From: Sphingomonas echinoides ATCC 14820 | GTDB lineage: Bacteria > Pseudomonadota > Alphaproteobacteria > Sphingomonadales > Sphingomonadaceae | Assembly: GCF_000241465.1 (NCBI RefSeq) | Contig: NZ_JH584235.1 | Coordinates: forward strand, 2,931,203-2,995,202 | DNA length: 64,000 nucleotides | Direction of reading: 5' to 3' | Shown here: in pieces, positions 45,133 through 53,704 of the stretch | Layout of the letters: each line of letters begins with the position of its first letter | Numbering within the stretch: the first letter of the stretch is position 1 | Made by a program: the position numbers and the translations under genes | Notes under the pieces: model-generated | What the model saw: the letters and a program-made list of their open reading frames with translations, nothing else | What the model was told of the DNA's origin: nothing | The model's database searches: none

Positions 45133-46743
45133 GTGAAACCACGCACACGTAAACTCGTCGGGCTCATGTTGGCGACCACGGTCCTGGTGACCGATGCCGC
45201 CGCCAGCTTTGCCTCCAGCCACCGGGAAGCCCCCGGCATCACCAAGTCGCCGAAGACCGATTCGACCGACCTCTACATGTTCCGCAGCTACGAACCCGGT
45301 CGCGACCAGTATGTCACGCTGATCGCAAACTATCAGCCGCTGCAGGATCCGGGCGGCGGCCCCAACTATTTCACGATGGACCCCGATGCCGTCTATGAAA
45401 TCCACATCGATAACGTTGGCGATGCCAAGGAGCATCTGACCTATCAGTTCAAATTCAGCAACACGCTGCAAAATGGCGGCCTGATGCTCAACATCGGCGG
45501 CACCAACGTGGCGACCGCGCTGCGCCAGAGCGGCCCGGTGACCAAGGTCACTGACCCGAACACCGCCGAAATCGAATCTTACACTGTCACGCTGATCACC
45601 GGCGATCGCCACACCGGCACGCGCGCCGCGATCACCAATGCCGCCGGTGGCGGCACGACCTTCACCAAGCCGCTCGACAATACCGGGGTGAAGACGTTTC
45701 CCGACTATAACAGCTACGCTAAGCAATTCATCTATAACGTGAATATCCCCGGTTGCGGCATGCCCGGGCGCGTGTTCGTTGGGCAACGCGCCGAAGCCTT
45801 CGCGGTCAATCTTGGCGGCGTGTTCGACATGGTCAACTTCGTGCCGATCGAGGGCGATTCGGCTCCTGGCGCTGGCGACAAGGGCGGTTTCCCGCTCGGC
45901 ATCACCCAGAACCGCGCGAATGACGAACTGGTCGGCAAGAAGAACGTCACCAGCATCGCGATGGAAGTCCCGATCAGCTGCCTGACGGCACAAGGCGGCA
46001 ATGGCGTGATTGGCGCATGGCAGACCGCAAGCCTGCCGCAGGCGCGTCTGGTCGATCCCAAGGCAAGCTATGCCGCACCGACGCTGTCGGGTGGTGCCTA
46101 TACCCAGGTCTCGCGTCTCGCGAACCCGCTGGTGAACGAACTCGTCATCGGCTTGCCCGACAAGGACAAGTTCAACGCGTCGGACCCCAAGGATGACGCG
46201 CAGTTCGCCACCTATGTCACCAACCCGACCTATCCCGAGGTGCTCAACCAGCTCTTCCTCGCGCCGGTAAACCAATTGGCCAAGGCGAACTTCAAGACGC
46301 TCGCCCCGACCAACTTCCCGCGTGCCGATCTTGTCGCCACCTTCCTCACCGGGTTCAAGAATTTGAACCAGCTTGGCACGGTCACGGCGTCGGAAATGAT
46401 GCGCCTGAACACCAATGTTCCGGTCACGCCACAGGCAAAGCAAGCCAATCTCGGCGTCGCGGCGGGCGATCTGGCCGGTTACCCGAACGGTCGTCGTCCG
46501 GGCGATGACACGGTCGATATCACGCTGCGCGTTGCAATGGGCGCGCTGTGCTACCCCGTGCCGATCGGCGCGAACGGGGCTCCGGCGGATCTCGGCCTGT
46601 GCAAGCCAGCCGATGCTTCGACCGGCCAGGTTCCTTACACCGATGGCGCACCGATCAGCGCCAATGATGTGCAGGGATCCTTCCCGTATCTGAACGCCCC
46701 GCTGCCCGGCACGCCGCTCTCCGCGCACCGGGTTGGCCAGTGA
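45133..46743 (+). CDS. DUF4331 secreted protein
   Basis: 536 residues from GTG 45133, with GGAGATAG upstream. A signal peptide (RKLVGLMLATTVLVTDAAAS) precedes SSHREAPGITKSPKTDSTDLY, the hallmark opening of DUF4331, with an Asp-rich loop that may bind metal. Later blocks (GRVFVGQRAEAFAVNLGGVFD, LGITQNRANDELVGKKNVTSI, GRRPGDDTVDITLRV) are also family-typical. The function is not established. Here it sits behind an RpoE-like promoter and ahead of a small lipoprotein, which points to an extracytoplasmic stress response. Confidence 0.85.
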   Translation: MKPRTRKLVGLMLATTVLVTDAAASFASSHREAPGITKSPKTDSTDLYMFRSYEPGRDQYVTLIANYQPLQDPGGGPNYFTMDPDAVYEIHIDNVGDAKEHLTYQFKFSNTLQNGGLMLNIGGTNVATALRQSGPVTKVTDPNTAEIESYTVTLITGDRHTGTRAAITNAAGGGTTFTKPLDNTGVKTFPDYNSYAKQFIYNVNIPGCGMPGRVFVGQRAEAFAVNLGGVFDMVNFVPIEGDSAPGAGDKGGFPLGITQNRANDELVGKKNVTSIAMEVPISCLTAQGGNGVIGAWQTASLPQARLVDPKASYAAPTLSGGAYTQVSRLANPLVNELVIGLPDKDKFNASDPKDDAQFATYVTNPTYPEVLNQLFLAPVNQLAKANFKTLAPTNFPRADLVATFLTGFKNLNQLGTVTASEMMRLNTNVPVTPQAKQANLGVAAGDLAGYPNGRRPGDDTVDITLRVAMGALCYPVPIGANGAPADLGLCKPADASTGQVPYTDGAPISANDVQGSFPYLNAPLPGTPLSAHRVGQ

Positions 46744-46769
46744 CCGCCGTCTCCGAAAGGAATGGAAGC

Positions 46770-47015
46770 ATGAGAAAAATCGCGCTCATCGTGTCGGTCT
46801 CCGGCCTGGCGCTCGGCTTGGCGGGTTGCTCGGGGTCCTACACCGCCCCGACGCCAACCCCGACGCCGACGCCGAGTCCGGCATTCCAGGAGCAGTTCGG
46901 AACCGGGTTTAACAGCGCCTTCCAGGCGTCGCCCAACGCGACCCCGGCGGCGGTTAAGCCCGGCGACGTCATCCCGGTCGATCCGGCGGCGACGCCACAG
47001 ACCCTGCCGAAATGA
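46770..47015 (+). CDS. Small lipoprotein downstream of DUF4331
   Basis: 81 residues. A lipoprotein signal ends in GLALGLAGC, a good lipobox. The mature part begins with a Thr-Pro repeat (TAPTPTPTPTPSP) and then a short FQEQFGTGFNSAFQA segment. ATG 46770 has an AAAGGAATGGA ribosome site; a GTG at 46740 would overlap the DUF4331 stop. It is co-transcribed with DUF4331 and closed by a strong terminator. FGTGFNSAFQA-type ends occur beside DUF4331 genes elsewhere, as far as I recall, but the role is unknown. Confidence 0.7.
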   Translation: MRKIALIVSVSGLALGLAGCSGSYTAPTPTPTPTPSPAFQEQFGTGFNSAFQASPNATPAAVKPGDVIPVDPAATPQTLPK

Positions 47016-47060
47016 CCGGTTGGGCCGGGCCTTTGTGACCCGGCCCGATTGTTCAGGGCG

Positions 47061-47100
47061 AAACGGCCGTTGCGGTGTTACCGCAGCGGCCGTTTTGTTT
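47061..47100 (+). terminator. Strong terminator of the DUF4331 operon
   Basis: AAACGGCCG...TGCGG pairs with CCGCA...CGGCCGTTT (one mismatch pair) around GTGTTA-like loop bases and is followed by TTGTTT. Transcripts from both sides end here, since the TonB receptor gene is convergent. Confidence 0.85.
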
Positions 47101-47138
47101 CTCTTCGCATCCCTCCTGGCAATCTCATGCGGGGTCGG

Positions 47139-47167
47139 CCCCTTCGATAGGCTCAGGGCGAACGGGG
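47139..47167. repeat. Short sphingomonad repeat (TTCGATAGGCTCAGGG type)
   Basis: The 29-base unit begins CCCCTTCGATAGGCTCAGGG and ends CGAACGGGG, with imperfectly complementary ends (CCCC-TTCG against CGAA-CGGGG). I recall the core as a widespread intergenic repeat in sphingomonads and relatives. It lies between two convergent transcripts. Confidence 0.7.
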
Positions 47168-47170
47168 AAG

Positions 47171-49309
47171 CTAAAAGCCATAGCGCAGGCTGACGCGCAC
47201 CTGGCGCGGTTCGACCGGATGCAGGTGATAATCGTCGACGCCACCGCTTGGTTCGCCCTGCAGGCGCGAGGTGTAGAAATAGGTGATGTCGGCGTCCTTC
47301 GCGTCGAACACATTCAGGACATCGACGCCAAGTTTCAACCGACCCAGCGTGTAATAGCCGCCGAAATTGACCAGCGTGGTCGGCTGCGATCGTGCGCTGC
47401 CGTCTTCGATCAGCGGCGCGCTGCCAAAGTGGCGCAGCCGCACCGATCCGGTGATTCCGTGCCCGAAATCGACCGCCGCGCCACCGGCAAGGACATTGCT
47501 GACCGAATTGGGGATGTGGTCCTGCCCGGCTGCGACAGTGTGGAAGCGTGCGTGCGTGAACGCCGCCGATCCGTCGAGCGCGAGCCACGATGTCGGCCGC
47601 CAGAACAATGTGGCCTCGGTGCCGTAGCGACGGGTCGCGTCATTGGGTTCGGTTGTCCCGTCATCGCCGGAAAACACCAGTTCAGAGCCCAGCGTCAGAT
47701 AATAGCCGACGATCGATGCGGTGAAGCGCTGATATTCCACCCGCGCACCGAGTTCCCCGCCGCGCGCCTTGACCAGCACTGGCAGGCGGTCGGCGGGTGC
47801 GCCGCTCTTCGGGTCGACCGTGATCGCGGCACCGCGTACGTCGTTGGAGTGAAAGCTCTCGCCATAATTGGCGTAAAGTTCGAGATGGTCGGTCGCGCGC
47901 CAGGCCAGCGCGGCCTTGGGGCCCAGGATGGTATCGGTTCCGCGCCCGGAATTGGCGGCCTGCGTTTGCGCGTGCACATCATAACCGTAAAGGTCGCCGC
48001 GTAAACCGAGGACGAGGCGCAGACGCGGAGTCAGCGCGGCGGTCGCCTCGCCATACAGCGCACCGCTATATTCCTCTACCTGGTCCTGGCGGACGGTGCC
48101 GATCGGGACGCCCTTGACGGTGTGATACAGGCCGATCTTGCCGATATGATCGTAGCGCGTGTCGCCACCGATCACGAACGTCACGGGCAGGCCGGCGATG
48201 GTGGTCGGCATGGTGTGGCGGATCGAACCGCCGAAAACGCCGCGCTGGTCGCGCTGCTGAAACTCGTCGCCATTGACCGGATCATCGAGGAAATAGGTGA
48301 AATTGGAGGTCAGGCGGAAGCGGTAATAGAGGCCGAAGAGTGAGACCTCGGTTTCGCCGAAATGACCGTTGCCGGTCAGCCCGATCCGCGTCGTCTCGCC
48401 GCCAAGAAAGGGGTCGATATTGCCAAAGCGGCTGATCAAGCCGCTGTCGATCGCGCGGAGCGGCACCTGGTCGGTGGAGTTCCAGGTCGCGTGATAGGCG
48501 GTCAAGCCAAGGCTCAACCCGTCGCGCGTATATTTGGCAAGCGCGTTCACCTTGCGCAGCCGTTCGTTCAGCACCCACGGCCCATCGGACACCGTGCCAT
48601 CAAGCCCGAGCAGCAGATCGCCGCCCGCCACCCCGGTGCTGCCCGCCGCCAACGCCCGATAATAGCCGAAACTCCCTGCGGTGACTTGCGCGATCGGCTG
48701 AGCGAGGTGGTCGGCGGTGGTGAATTTGACGGTGCCTGCGGCCGAAAAATCCCCGACATCGGCAAAATAGGGGCCTTTGCGATAATCGATCCGTTCGACC
48801 AGCTCAGGAATGAGGAAATTGAGATCGAGATAGCCCTGGCCGTGCCCATGCGTGCGCATGTTGATCGGCACGCCATCGACGAAGCCCGCGAAATCGGTAC
48901 CGTGATCGAGGTTAAAGCCGCGCAGGAAATATTGATTGGCCTTGCCCGTGCCCGAATGCTGGGTCGCGATCACGCCCGGCACATTCTCGACCAACTCGCC
49001 GACGCGCGAGAGCGGTTTATCCGCGAAATCCTTATAGCCGACAACGCCCTGCGATCCCGACGTGGCAATGCCGATCTGGGCGATGGCGCGACCGTAGACG
49101 ATGATGTCGTCCGGATGCTGCGCGTCGGTCGGCGCAGGAAAATCCGGGGCTTGCGGCATCTCTTGCGCAGCGGCGAGGTTGGCGGCGAGCGATTGCGCGA
49201 TCAGCAAGGTGGCGGCCCCGCACAGCAGCGCACGCCAGTGTCGCGATCGCCCGGGGCCACGGTGCCGCGCGGCTTTGATCGCGCTTGCGGACGGGGTCTT
49301 GTGTGGCAC
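47171..49309 (-). CDS. TonB-dependent receptor, probably metal (nickel) related
   Basis: 712 residues from GTG 49309 (AAAGGGAA site). The signal peptide is in ALLCGAATLLIAQSLAANLAAA. The plug carries GVVGYKDFADKPLSRVGELV, ENVPGVIATQHSGTGKANQYF, RGFNLDHGTDFAGFVDGVP and the His-rich MRTHGHGQGYLDLNF. The barrel ends in VRVSLRYGF, the normal C-terminal Phe. It is divergent from a NikR homologue, an arrangement used for nickel-regulated outer-membrane receptors. The His cluster fits metal or metal-chelate uptake. The ligand is inferred. Confidence 0.85.
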   Translation of the reverse strand: MPHKTPSASAIKAARHRGPGRSRHWRALLCGAATLLIAQSLAANLAAAQEMPQAPDFPAPTDAQHPDDIIVYGRAIAQIGIATSGSQGVVGYKDFADKPLSRVGELVENVPGVIATQHSGTGKANQYFLRGFNLDHGTDFAGFVDGVPINMRTHGHGQGYLDLNFLIPELVERIDYRKGPYFADVGDFSAAGTVKFTTADHLAQPIAQVTAGSFGYYRALAAGSTGVAGGDLLLGLDGTVSDGPWVLNERLRKVNALAKYTRDGLSLGLTAYHATWNSTDQVPLRAIDSGLISRFGNIDPFLGGETTRIGLTGNGHFGETEVSLFGLYYRFRLTSNFTYFLDDPVNGDEFQQRDQRGVFGGSIRHTMPTTIAGLPVTFVIGGDTRYDHIGKIGLYHTVKGVPIGTVRQDQVEEYSGALYGEATAALTPRLRLVLGLRGDLYGYDVHAQTQAANSGRGTDTILGPKAALAWRATDHLELYANYGESFHSNDVRGAAITVDPKSGAPADRLPVLVKARGGELGARVEYQRFTASIVGYYLTLGSELVFSGDDGTTEPNDATRRYGTEATLFWRPTSWLALDGSAAFTHARFHTVAAGQDHIPNSVSNVLAGGAAVDFGHGITGSVRLRHFGSAPLIEDGSARSQPTTLVNFGGYYTLGRLKLGVDVLNVFDAKDADITYFYTSRLQGEPSGGVDDYHLHPVEPRQVRVSLRYGF

Positions 49310-49345
49310 GGGCGTTTCCCTTTCGTATGCAGTTTTTTCAAAAAG

Positions 49346-49357
49346 TTCACACGTGAA
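49346..49357. promoter_or_regulatory. Candidate NikR-type operator region
   Basis: TTCAC-AC-GTGAA forms a 5-bp dyad at 49346-49357 between the TonB receptor and the nikR homologue. A GTATG at 49325-49329 and CACAC at 49348-49352 also give a spaced half-site pair reminiscent of NikR boxes. The assignment is tentative, because the spacing does not match the classical GTATGA-N16-TCATAC exactly. Confidence 0.35.
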
Positions 49358-49493
49358 AGGGTACGTTTCGGGCCGTCGATTTGGGTGCCTCCGCGCGCAA
49401 AGAAATTTGGTGGATCGGCACTGGATAAAAATATCGCCCGGTCTCCCACTGCGATATGTGCGGTCAGCAGGAGAACAGGAGCCGTCCCCAACG

Positions 49494-49967
49494 ATGCAAC
49501 GCGTGACCGTTTCGCTAGATCTCAGGATTGCGCCGCTGTTCGATGCGATGCTCAAGGAGCAGGGGTACCAAACGCGATCGGAGGCGGTTCGCGATCTGGT
49601 GCGTGAGGCCGTGGAGACGCATCATCGCAACTCGACGACGGAGGGGGAGTGCGTCGCGAACCTTGCCTATGTCTACAGCCACAGCACGCGCTTGCTCGCG
49701 CAACGGTTGCTCGACATCAAGCATCAGCATCATGATCTCATCGTCTCATCAACGCAGATCATTCTGGATCATACCAGCTTGTTCGAGACGGTTATTTTGA
49801 AAGGGCCGACGCTTGCCGTGCGGGCGCTGGCGGATTTGATCCGCGCGGAACGGGGCGTGCGCTTTGGCTCGGTCAATGTGGTGGCGGTCGAACCCAATGG
49901 CGATCACCACACCGAAGGTGCGCACCACCACGCCAGCAAAAGCCATTTGTCGCCACTGCACGGCTGA
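49494..49967 (+). CDS. NikR-family ribbon-helix-helix regulator with altered metal site
   Basis: 157 residues, longer than E. coli NikR (133). The RHH DNA-binding domain is intact (MQRVTVSLDLRIAP, GYQTRSEAVRDLVREAV). In the ACT-like metal domain His77 matches E. coli His76, but the other nickel ligands are replaced: Gln88 for His87, Ile90 for His89 and Leu96 for Cys95. The protein ends in a His-rich tail (GDHHTEGAHHHASKSH) after residue 135. It should regulate the divergent TonB receptor. Metal specificity may differ from classical NikR. Confidence 0.85.
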   Translation: MQRVTVSLDLRIAPLFDAMLKEQGYQTRSEAVRDLVREAVETHHRNSTTEGECVANLAYVYSHSTRLLAQRLLDIKHQHHDLIVSSTQIILDHTSLFETVILKGPTLAVRALADLIRAERGVRFGSVNVVAVEPNGDHHTEGAHHHASKSHLSPLHG

Positions 49968-49991
49968 GCCGAGCGGCCGCGCGTATAAAAT

Positions 49992-50022
49992 GAGCGGCGC
50001 GCCGATGGTCGGCGCGCCGCTC
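49992..50022. terminator. Perfect 14-bp hairpin between convergent genes
   Basis: GAGCGGCGCGCCGA and TCGGCGCGCCGCTC pair perfectly around TGG. It lies between the convergent nikR homologue and the second TonB receptor gene and can end both transcripts. There is no strong T run. Confidence 0.65.
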
Positions 50023-50033
50023 GGCCGTCTTCG

Positions 50034-52352
50034 TCAGAAGGCGTAGCTTACCGTGACCCGGTACGACCGCCCGAAAATCGGGCGCACGTCGGGCAGCGCG
50101 GCCCCGGGGCCGGCGAGGAAGCGCGGGTTGCCCTCGGTCAGGCCATGGGAGTTGGTCAGATTGTCGCCAGCGACCTGCAAGGTGTAGCCCTTGATCTTGG
50201 CGCGAAGCCCCGCGCTCACCGTCGCATAAGCGGGCAACAGCTGGGTGTTGGCGAGATCGCTGTAGCGCTTCCCGATCGCTTCATAGGTGCCATAGAGCGT
50301 TACGTCGCTGTCGTCGGCGATGCGGGTGGTATAGGTCGGCGTCACCCGGACCTGATAGGACGGAATCCGTTGCGCATTCTTCCCGTCGATAGTCGGGATG
50401 CCCGGCGTGTCGGTCTTCGCATCTTCGAGCACGGCGTTGCCGGTGAACCCGAGGCCGCTCGCATGATGGTAGGACGCGTCGAGCTCGATGCCCTTGGTCT
50501 TCGATCCTGCAATTTGCGGGGGCACGCCCACGTCATTGTACACCGCGCCGACGACCTCGTCATAAAACCCGGTCAGTGCCGCCTCGAATCCGCCGCCGCG
50601 ATATTTCACGCCGCCTTCATAGGAGCGCACGCTCCAGTTCAGGTCGAGCCGCGGCCCGGTATTGCCGAGCTGTGACCGCACATCGTCGAACGACGGCGAG
50701 TGATAGCCCTGCGATATCCGGGCGTAGACGTCCAGATTGCGCAGCGCGCGGTAGTTGACGCCGACGGTCCACGGCGTGGCTTCGCGGTGGATCTTCGCCG
50801 CATTGGGAAGGCCATTGCCGGTGATGGTGAAATCGATATCGGTCCACTGGTGGCGCACCCCTGCGTCGATGCGCAGCGCTTCGGTGATGTTGAAGGAATC
50901 CGACAGATAGACCGCGTTCACATCGGCGCGGCCGCGGTCGGAAATGTCGAAGGCGGACAGGGTTCCGTTATTGAGATTGACCAGATCGCCCGACCCGCCA
51001 ACCTGCGCCCAGCGATTGCCGCCCAGACTCCAAGCGTCATTCGACGTGAAGTGCGAGAAATAATAACCGAGGTTGAGCGTGTTGGCACCGCGCTTGAAGT
51101 TCAGCACGGCTTCATTCGAAACGTTCTGCAGCTTCTTTTCGACCAGCCAGGAGCCGAATTGCTGCACATAGTCGGTTGCAGCGAGCGTCTGCCCGGTGTT
51201 GAGCGTGCGCACCGTGGTCTGGCCGGGCGTGCCCGCAGTGGCCAGCGCAGTTGCAACCGTGATCGCGCCTGCTCCGGCCGGAACCAGGCCAGCGGTGCGC
51301 AGCGTACCGCTGGTAAAGCCGAACCGGTCGGTGACCGAAAAACCGCCGCCGAAATCATAATCGAGGCTGGCCCCGGTCACGACGCCCTTCCAGCCGCGCC
51401 CCTGGGCGAGATCGACTCGCTCGGTCGCGCCGCTCCCCGCTGCGCCGGGCGAAATGATCGTCGCATAACGGGTATATTGGTTGAGCTGGTTGTAGCGGCC
51501 CAGGTCGAGGCCCGGCACGTTGGCTGCAAAGGGCAGGAACCATTCACCGTGATCGTCGGTGTAGCGTGCGAAGATATTGAATTTGCCGCCGGTAAATTTC
51601 TTGGTGATGTTCGCGGTGAATTGCTGGCCCTTTTCGGTGTCGAAGCCAGCGCGCCGCACGCTGTCCCCGCGCGAAATATAGCCGCCGACCATGTAATAGA
51701 GGTCGTCGGCAAGCTTTCCGCTGAGATAGCCGTCGGTCCGCCATGCGCTGTAATCGGTGATCGACGCGCCGATGCTGCCGTGCGTGCGCTCGCCGCCTTC
51801 ACGCAGGCGCAAATTGGTGGTGAGACCGGCCTGGCCGTCCGAATAAAGCGATTGCGGGCCGCCATTCACGCCCTCGATCCCGGCGACGGTTTCGTCGATC
51901 CGGACCAGGCCCGTCTGATCCATGAAGGATAGGCTGCTGACGCCGTAGACCGGGATCCCGTTGAACTGCAACGTAACGAACGGTGCGTCGCCGGTGCTGG
52001 GAATGCCGCGCACGAAGATGTTGGAGGTGCCGACGCCGCCCGAGCTTTCCACCCAGACGCCGGGAATCGATTTGAGCGCGTCGCCCGAACTCTTCGGGGC
52101 CTGCAGCTTCAGGTCGTCGGCGGAAAGGGTGGTGATCGAGTAGCCGGCCTCGAGCTTGTTGATCCCGCTGCCTGCGGGGCGCCCGGTGACGACAATGTCC
52201 GCTTGGTCGGCTGGGTCAGCCGGCGCGGTGGCCGCTGGCTGTGCGGGCGGCGAAGGGGCGGGGGCGTCCTGGGCGGCAGCGGGGCTGGCGAGTGCGATCG
52301 CTAGGGCGAACCCCGACACGGCGACCAATGAGCGATTGCGCGAAATTTTCAT
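50034..52352 (-). CDS. TonB-dependent receptor of the glucoside locus
   Basis: 772 residues from the ATG at 52352, with an excellent GAGGGAGAGGA site. Signal peptide (SLVAVSGFALAIALASPAAA), Pro/Ala spacer, then the TonB box-like ADIVVTG and plug (LKLQAPKSSGDALKSIPGVW, SNIFVRGIPSTGDAP, GGPQSLYSDGQAGLTTNL). The barrel closes with YRVTVSYAF. It is divergent from a LacI gene and next to a GH65 phosphorylase, so it probably imports an alpha-glucoside or oligosaccharide. The upstream region holds a motif shared with the GH65/MFS promoter. Confidence 0.85.
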   Translation of the reverse strand: MKISRNRSLVAVSGFALAIALASPAAAQDAPAPSPPAQPAATAPADPADQADIVVTGRPAGSGINKLEAGYSITTLSADDLKLQAPKSSGDALKSIPGVWVESSGGVGTSNIFVRGIPSTGDAPFVTLQFNGIPVYGVSSLSFMDQTGLVRIDETVAGIEGVNGGPQSLYSDGQAGLTTNLRLREGGERTHGSIGASITDYSAWRTDGYLSGKLADDLYYMVGGYISRGDSVRRAGFDTEKGQQFTANITKKFTGGKFNIFARYTDDHGEWFLPFAANVPGLDLGRYNQLNQYTRYATIISPGAAGSGATERVDLAQGRGWKGVVTGASLDYDFGGGFSVTDRFGFTSGTLRTAGLVPAGAGAITVATALATAGTPGQTTVRTLNTGQTLAATDYVQQFGSWLVEKKLQNVSNEAVLNFKRGANTLNLGYYFSHFTSNDAWSLGGNRWAQVGGSGDLVNLNNGTLSAFDISDRGRADVNAVYLSDSFNITEALRIDAGVRHQWTDIDFTITGNGLPNAAKIHREATPWTVGVNYRALRNLDVYARISQGYHSPSFDDVRSQLGNTGPRLDLNWSVRSYEGGVKYRGGGFEAALTGFYDEVVGAVYNDVGVPPQIAGSKTKGIELDASYHHASGLGFTGNAVLEDAKTDTPGIPTIDGKNAQRIPSYQVRVTPTYTTRIADDSDVTLYGTYEAIGKRYSDLANTQLLPAYATVSAGLRAKIKGYTLQVAGDNLTNSHGLTEGNPRFLAGPGAALPDVRPIFGRSYRVTVSYAF

Positions 52353-52416
52353 CTTCCTCTCCCTCACGCCGCATTCCTGCTCGGGAACCGGCTATGACAG
52401 GAGGGATACACGTCTA

Positions 52417-52430
52417 TGAATTGCATTTCA
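52417..52430. promoter_or_regulatory. Predicted LacI-family operator 1 (TGAATTGCATTTCA)
   Basis: This 14-base pseudo-palindrome (ideal form TGAAATGCATTTCA) lies 65 bases before the TonB receptor start. Its close copy TGATATGCATTTCA (12 of 14 identical) lies in the GH65/MFS gap. The central TGCA dyad and the position beside a LacI gene suggest it is that regulator's operator. Confidence 0.6.
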
Positions 52431-52438
52431 ATGATTTG

Positions 52439-52453
52439 TTACAGTTGCTGTAA
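52439..52453. promoter_or_regulatory. Inverted repeat TTACAG-TTG-CTGTAA
   Basis: Perfect 6-bp arms around TTG, nine bases from operator 1, in an AT-rich stretch that could hold promoters for the receptor and the LacI gene. No copy is seen in the GH65/MFS gap, so it may serve a different regulator. Confidence 0.4.
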
Positions 52454-52482
52454 AAGGGTAGAAAATATCATAAAATCAATAA

Positions 52483-52506
52483 AATAAGCCGGAATAGGCG
52501 TACCGG
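52483..52506 (+). repeat. Shared leader element, copy A
   Basis: AATAAGCCGG-A-ATAGGCG-TA-CCGG. A near-identical element occurs at 56640-56662 before the MFS gene: the first ten bases, the ATAGGCG core and the final CCGG are the same. The two copies lie on the same strand, in the leader of a plus-strand gene of the same locus. The rest of the 52353-52696 gap shows no gene. Confidence 0.55.
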
Positions 52507-52696
52507 TGGCGCGCGACTCTGCGCTGGATCGGATATCGCGTAGCTGGCCGCCTGCGCGCATCGCGAGAACCACGTGTTGCATCGCCGCCGAGTCCATGCC
52601 TATTTCACCGCGTTCAGGCGGGGTGGGCAGTTTTCGCCGTTTATCGGTATCCGTTTCAACAATGGCCTGCCTGCCCAGGAAATGAGGAGCCCTGTC

Positions 52697-53704
52697 TTGC
52701 GTCGACGCGCCATGGATTTGAACATGGGGGACATTGCCCTGCTTGCGAACGTGTCAAAGCCAACGGTGTCGCGCGTCCTCAACAACAGCCCGCTGGTCAA
52801 TGAGGAAACCCGCGAGCGCGTCCTGCGCGTGGCGCGCGAACATGGCTATGCGATCAATCGCAACGCGCAGAAGCTGCGGCAGGCGCGTAATGACACCGTC
52901 GCGGTGGTGCTCGATTTCGGGTCGCATCGCGCAGGCCGGATTGCCGACCCGTTCATCTTTGAATTGCTGGCGGGCGTGTCCGAGGCATTGTCGGTGCGCA
53001 ACCAGGACCTGTTATTGTCGCCGCCCAGCCTGACCGACGTACAGAGCCATCTCGACCTGATCAGCTCGCGCGTGGCCGATGGCTTCATTTTCCTGGGTCA
53101 GGGCGTGCGCGAACCGATGCTGCGCGATCTCGCGCGCGCCGGTGCGGCGTTTGTCGTGTGGGGCGGGGTGGATCCCAAGGAACCCTATTGCTCGGTCGGG
53201 AGCGACAATCGGCTTGGTGGTCAGCTTGCCGGAGAGCTGTTCGTCAAGCGTCAGGCCAAGCGCTGGTTATATGTCGGCAATATCGCCCATTCCGAAATCC
53301 GCATGCGCTATGACGGCCTGTGCGAGGTTGCCGCCACGCATGGCGATGTCCATGTGGCGCATCTCGATGTCGAGCAGATGGCTTATGCTTCCACCTATCA
53401 AAGCATGGTGGCGTGGCTGCAGAAAAATCCGCCGCCCGACGCCGTTTTCGCCTTTTCGGACACCGCGGCAATCGCGATCGTTGCCGCATTCCGCGAATTC
53501 GGGCTCGAAGCGCCGACCGATTACGCGTTGTGCGGCTACAACAACATTCCGCCCGCCGCCGATTTCACGCCCGCGCTGACCACAATCGAGCAGGAAACGC
53601 ACTTGGCGGGCGCGATTCTGGTCGAAAAGCTGATGCAGATTCTGGAAGGCGGCAAGCCCAAATCGAGCCTGTTGCCGACCCGCCTGATCGTCCGTCAGAC
53701 CTGA
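52697..53704 (+). CDS. LacI-family regulator of the glucoside locus
   Basis: 335 residues if started at TTG 52697, which has GAGGAG seven bases upstream. ATG 52682 and 52712 are alternatives. The HTH MGDIALLANVSKPTVSRVLN is followed by the hinge (GYAINRNAQKLRQ) and the effector domain (VAVVLDFGSHRAGR, DGFIFLGQGV, DAVFAFSDTAAIAIVAAF, LCGYNNI). It likely controls the TonB receptor, GH65, pgmB and MFS genes through the shared 14-base motif. Its 3' end overlaps the convergent pgmB by 10 bases. Confidence 0.85.
   Translation: MRRRAMDLNMGDIALLANVSKPTVSRVLNNSPLVNEETRERVLRVAREHGYAINRNAQKLRQARNDTVAVVLDFGSHRAGRIADPFIFELLAGVSEALSVRNQDLLLSPPSLTDVQSHLDLISSRVADGFIFLGQGVREPMLRDLARAGAAFVVWGGVDPKEPYCSVGSDNRLGGQLAGELFVKRQAKRWLYVGNIAHSEIRMRYDGLCEVAATHGDVHVAHLDVEQMAYASTYQSMVAWLQKNPPPDAVFAFSDTAAIAIVAAFREFGLEAPTDYALCGYNNIPPAADFTPALTTIEQETHLAGAILVEKLMQILEGGKPKSSLLPTRLIVRQT

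Noticed and set aside
44671..46728. 685-codon open frame antisense to DUF4331
   Set aside because: Product is Arg/Gly/Ala low-information sequence; opposite strand has signal peptide, promoter and family motifs.
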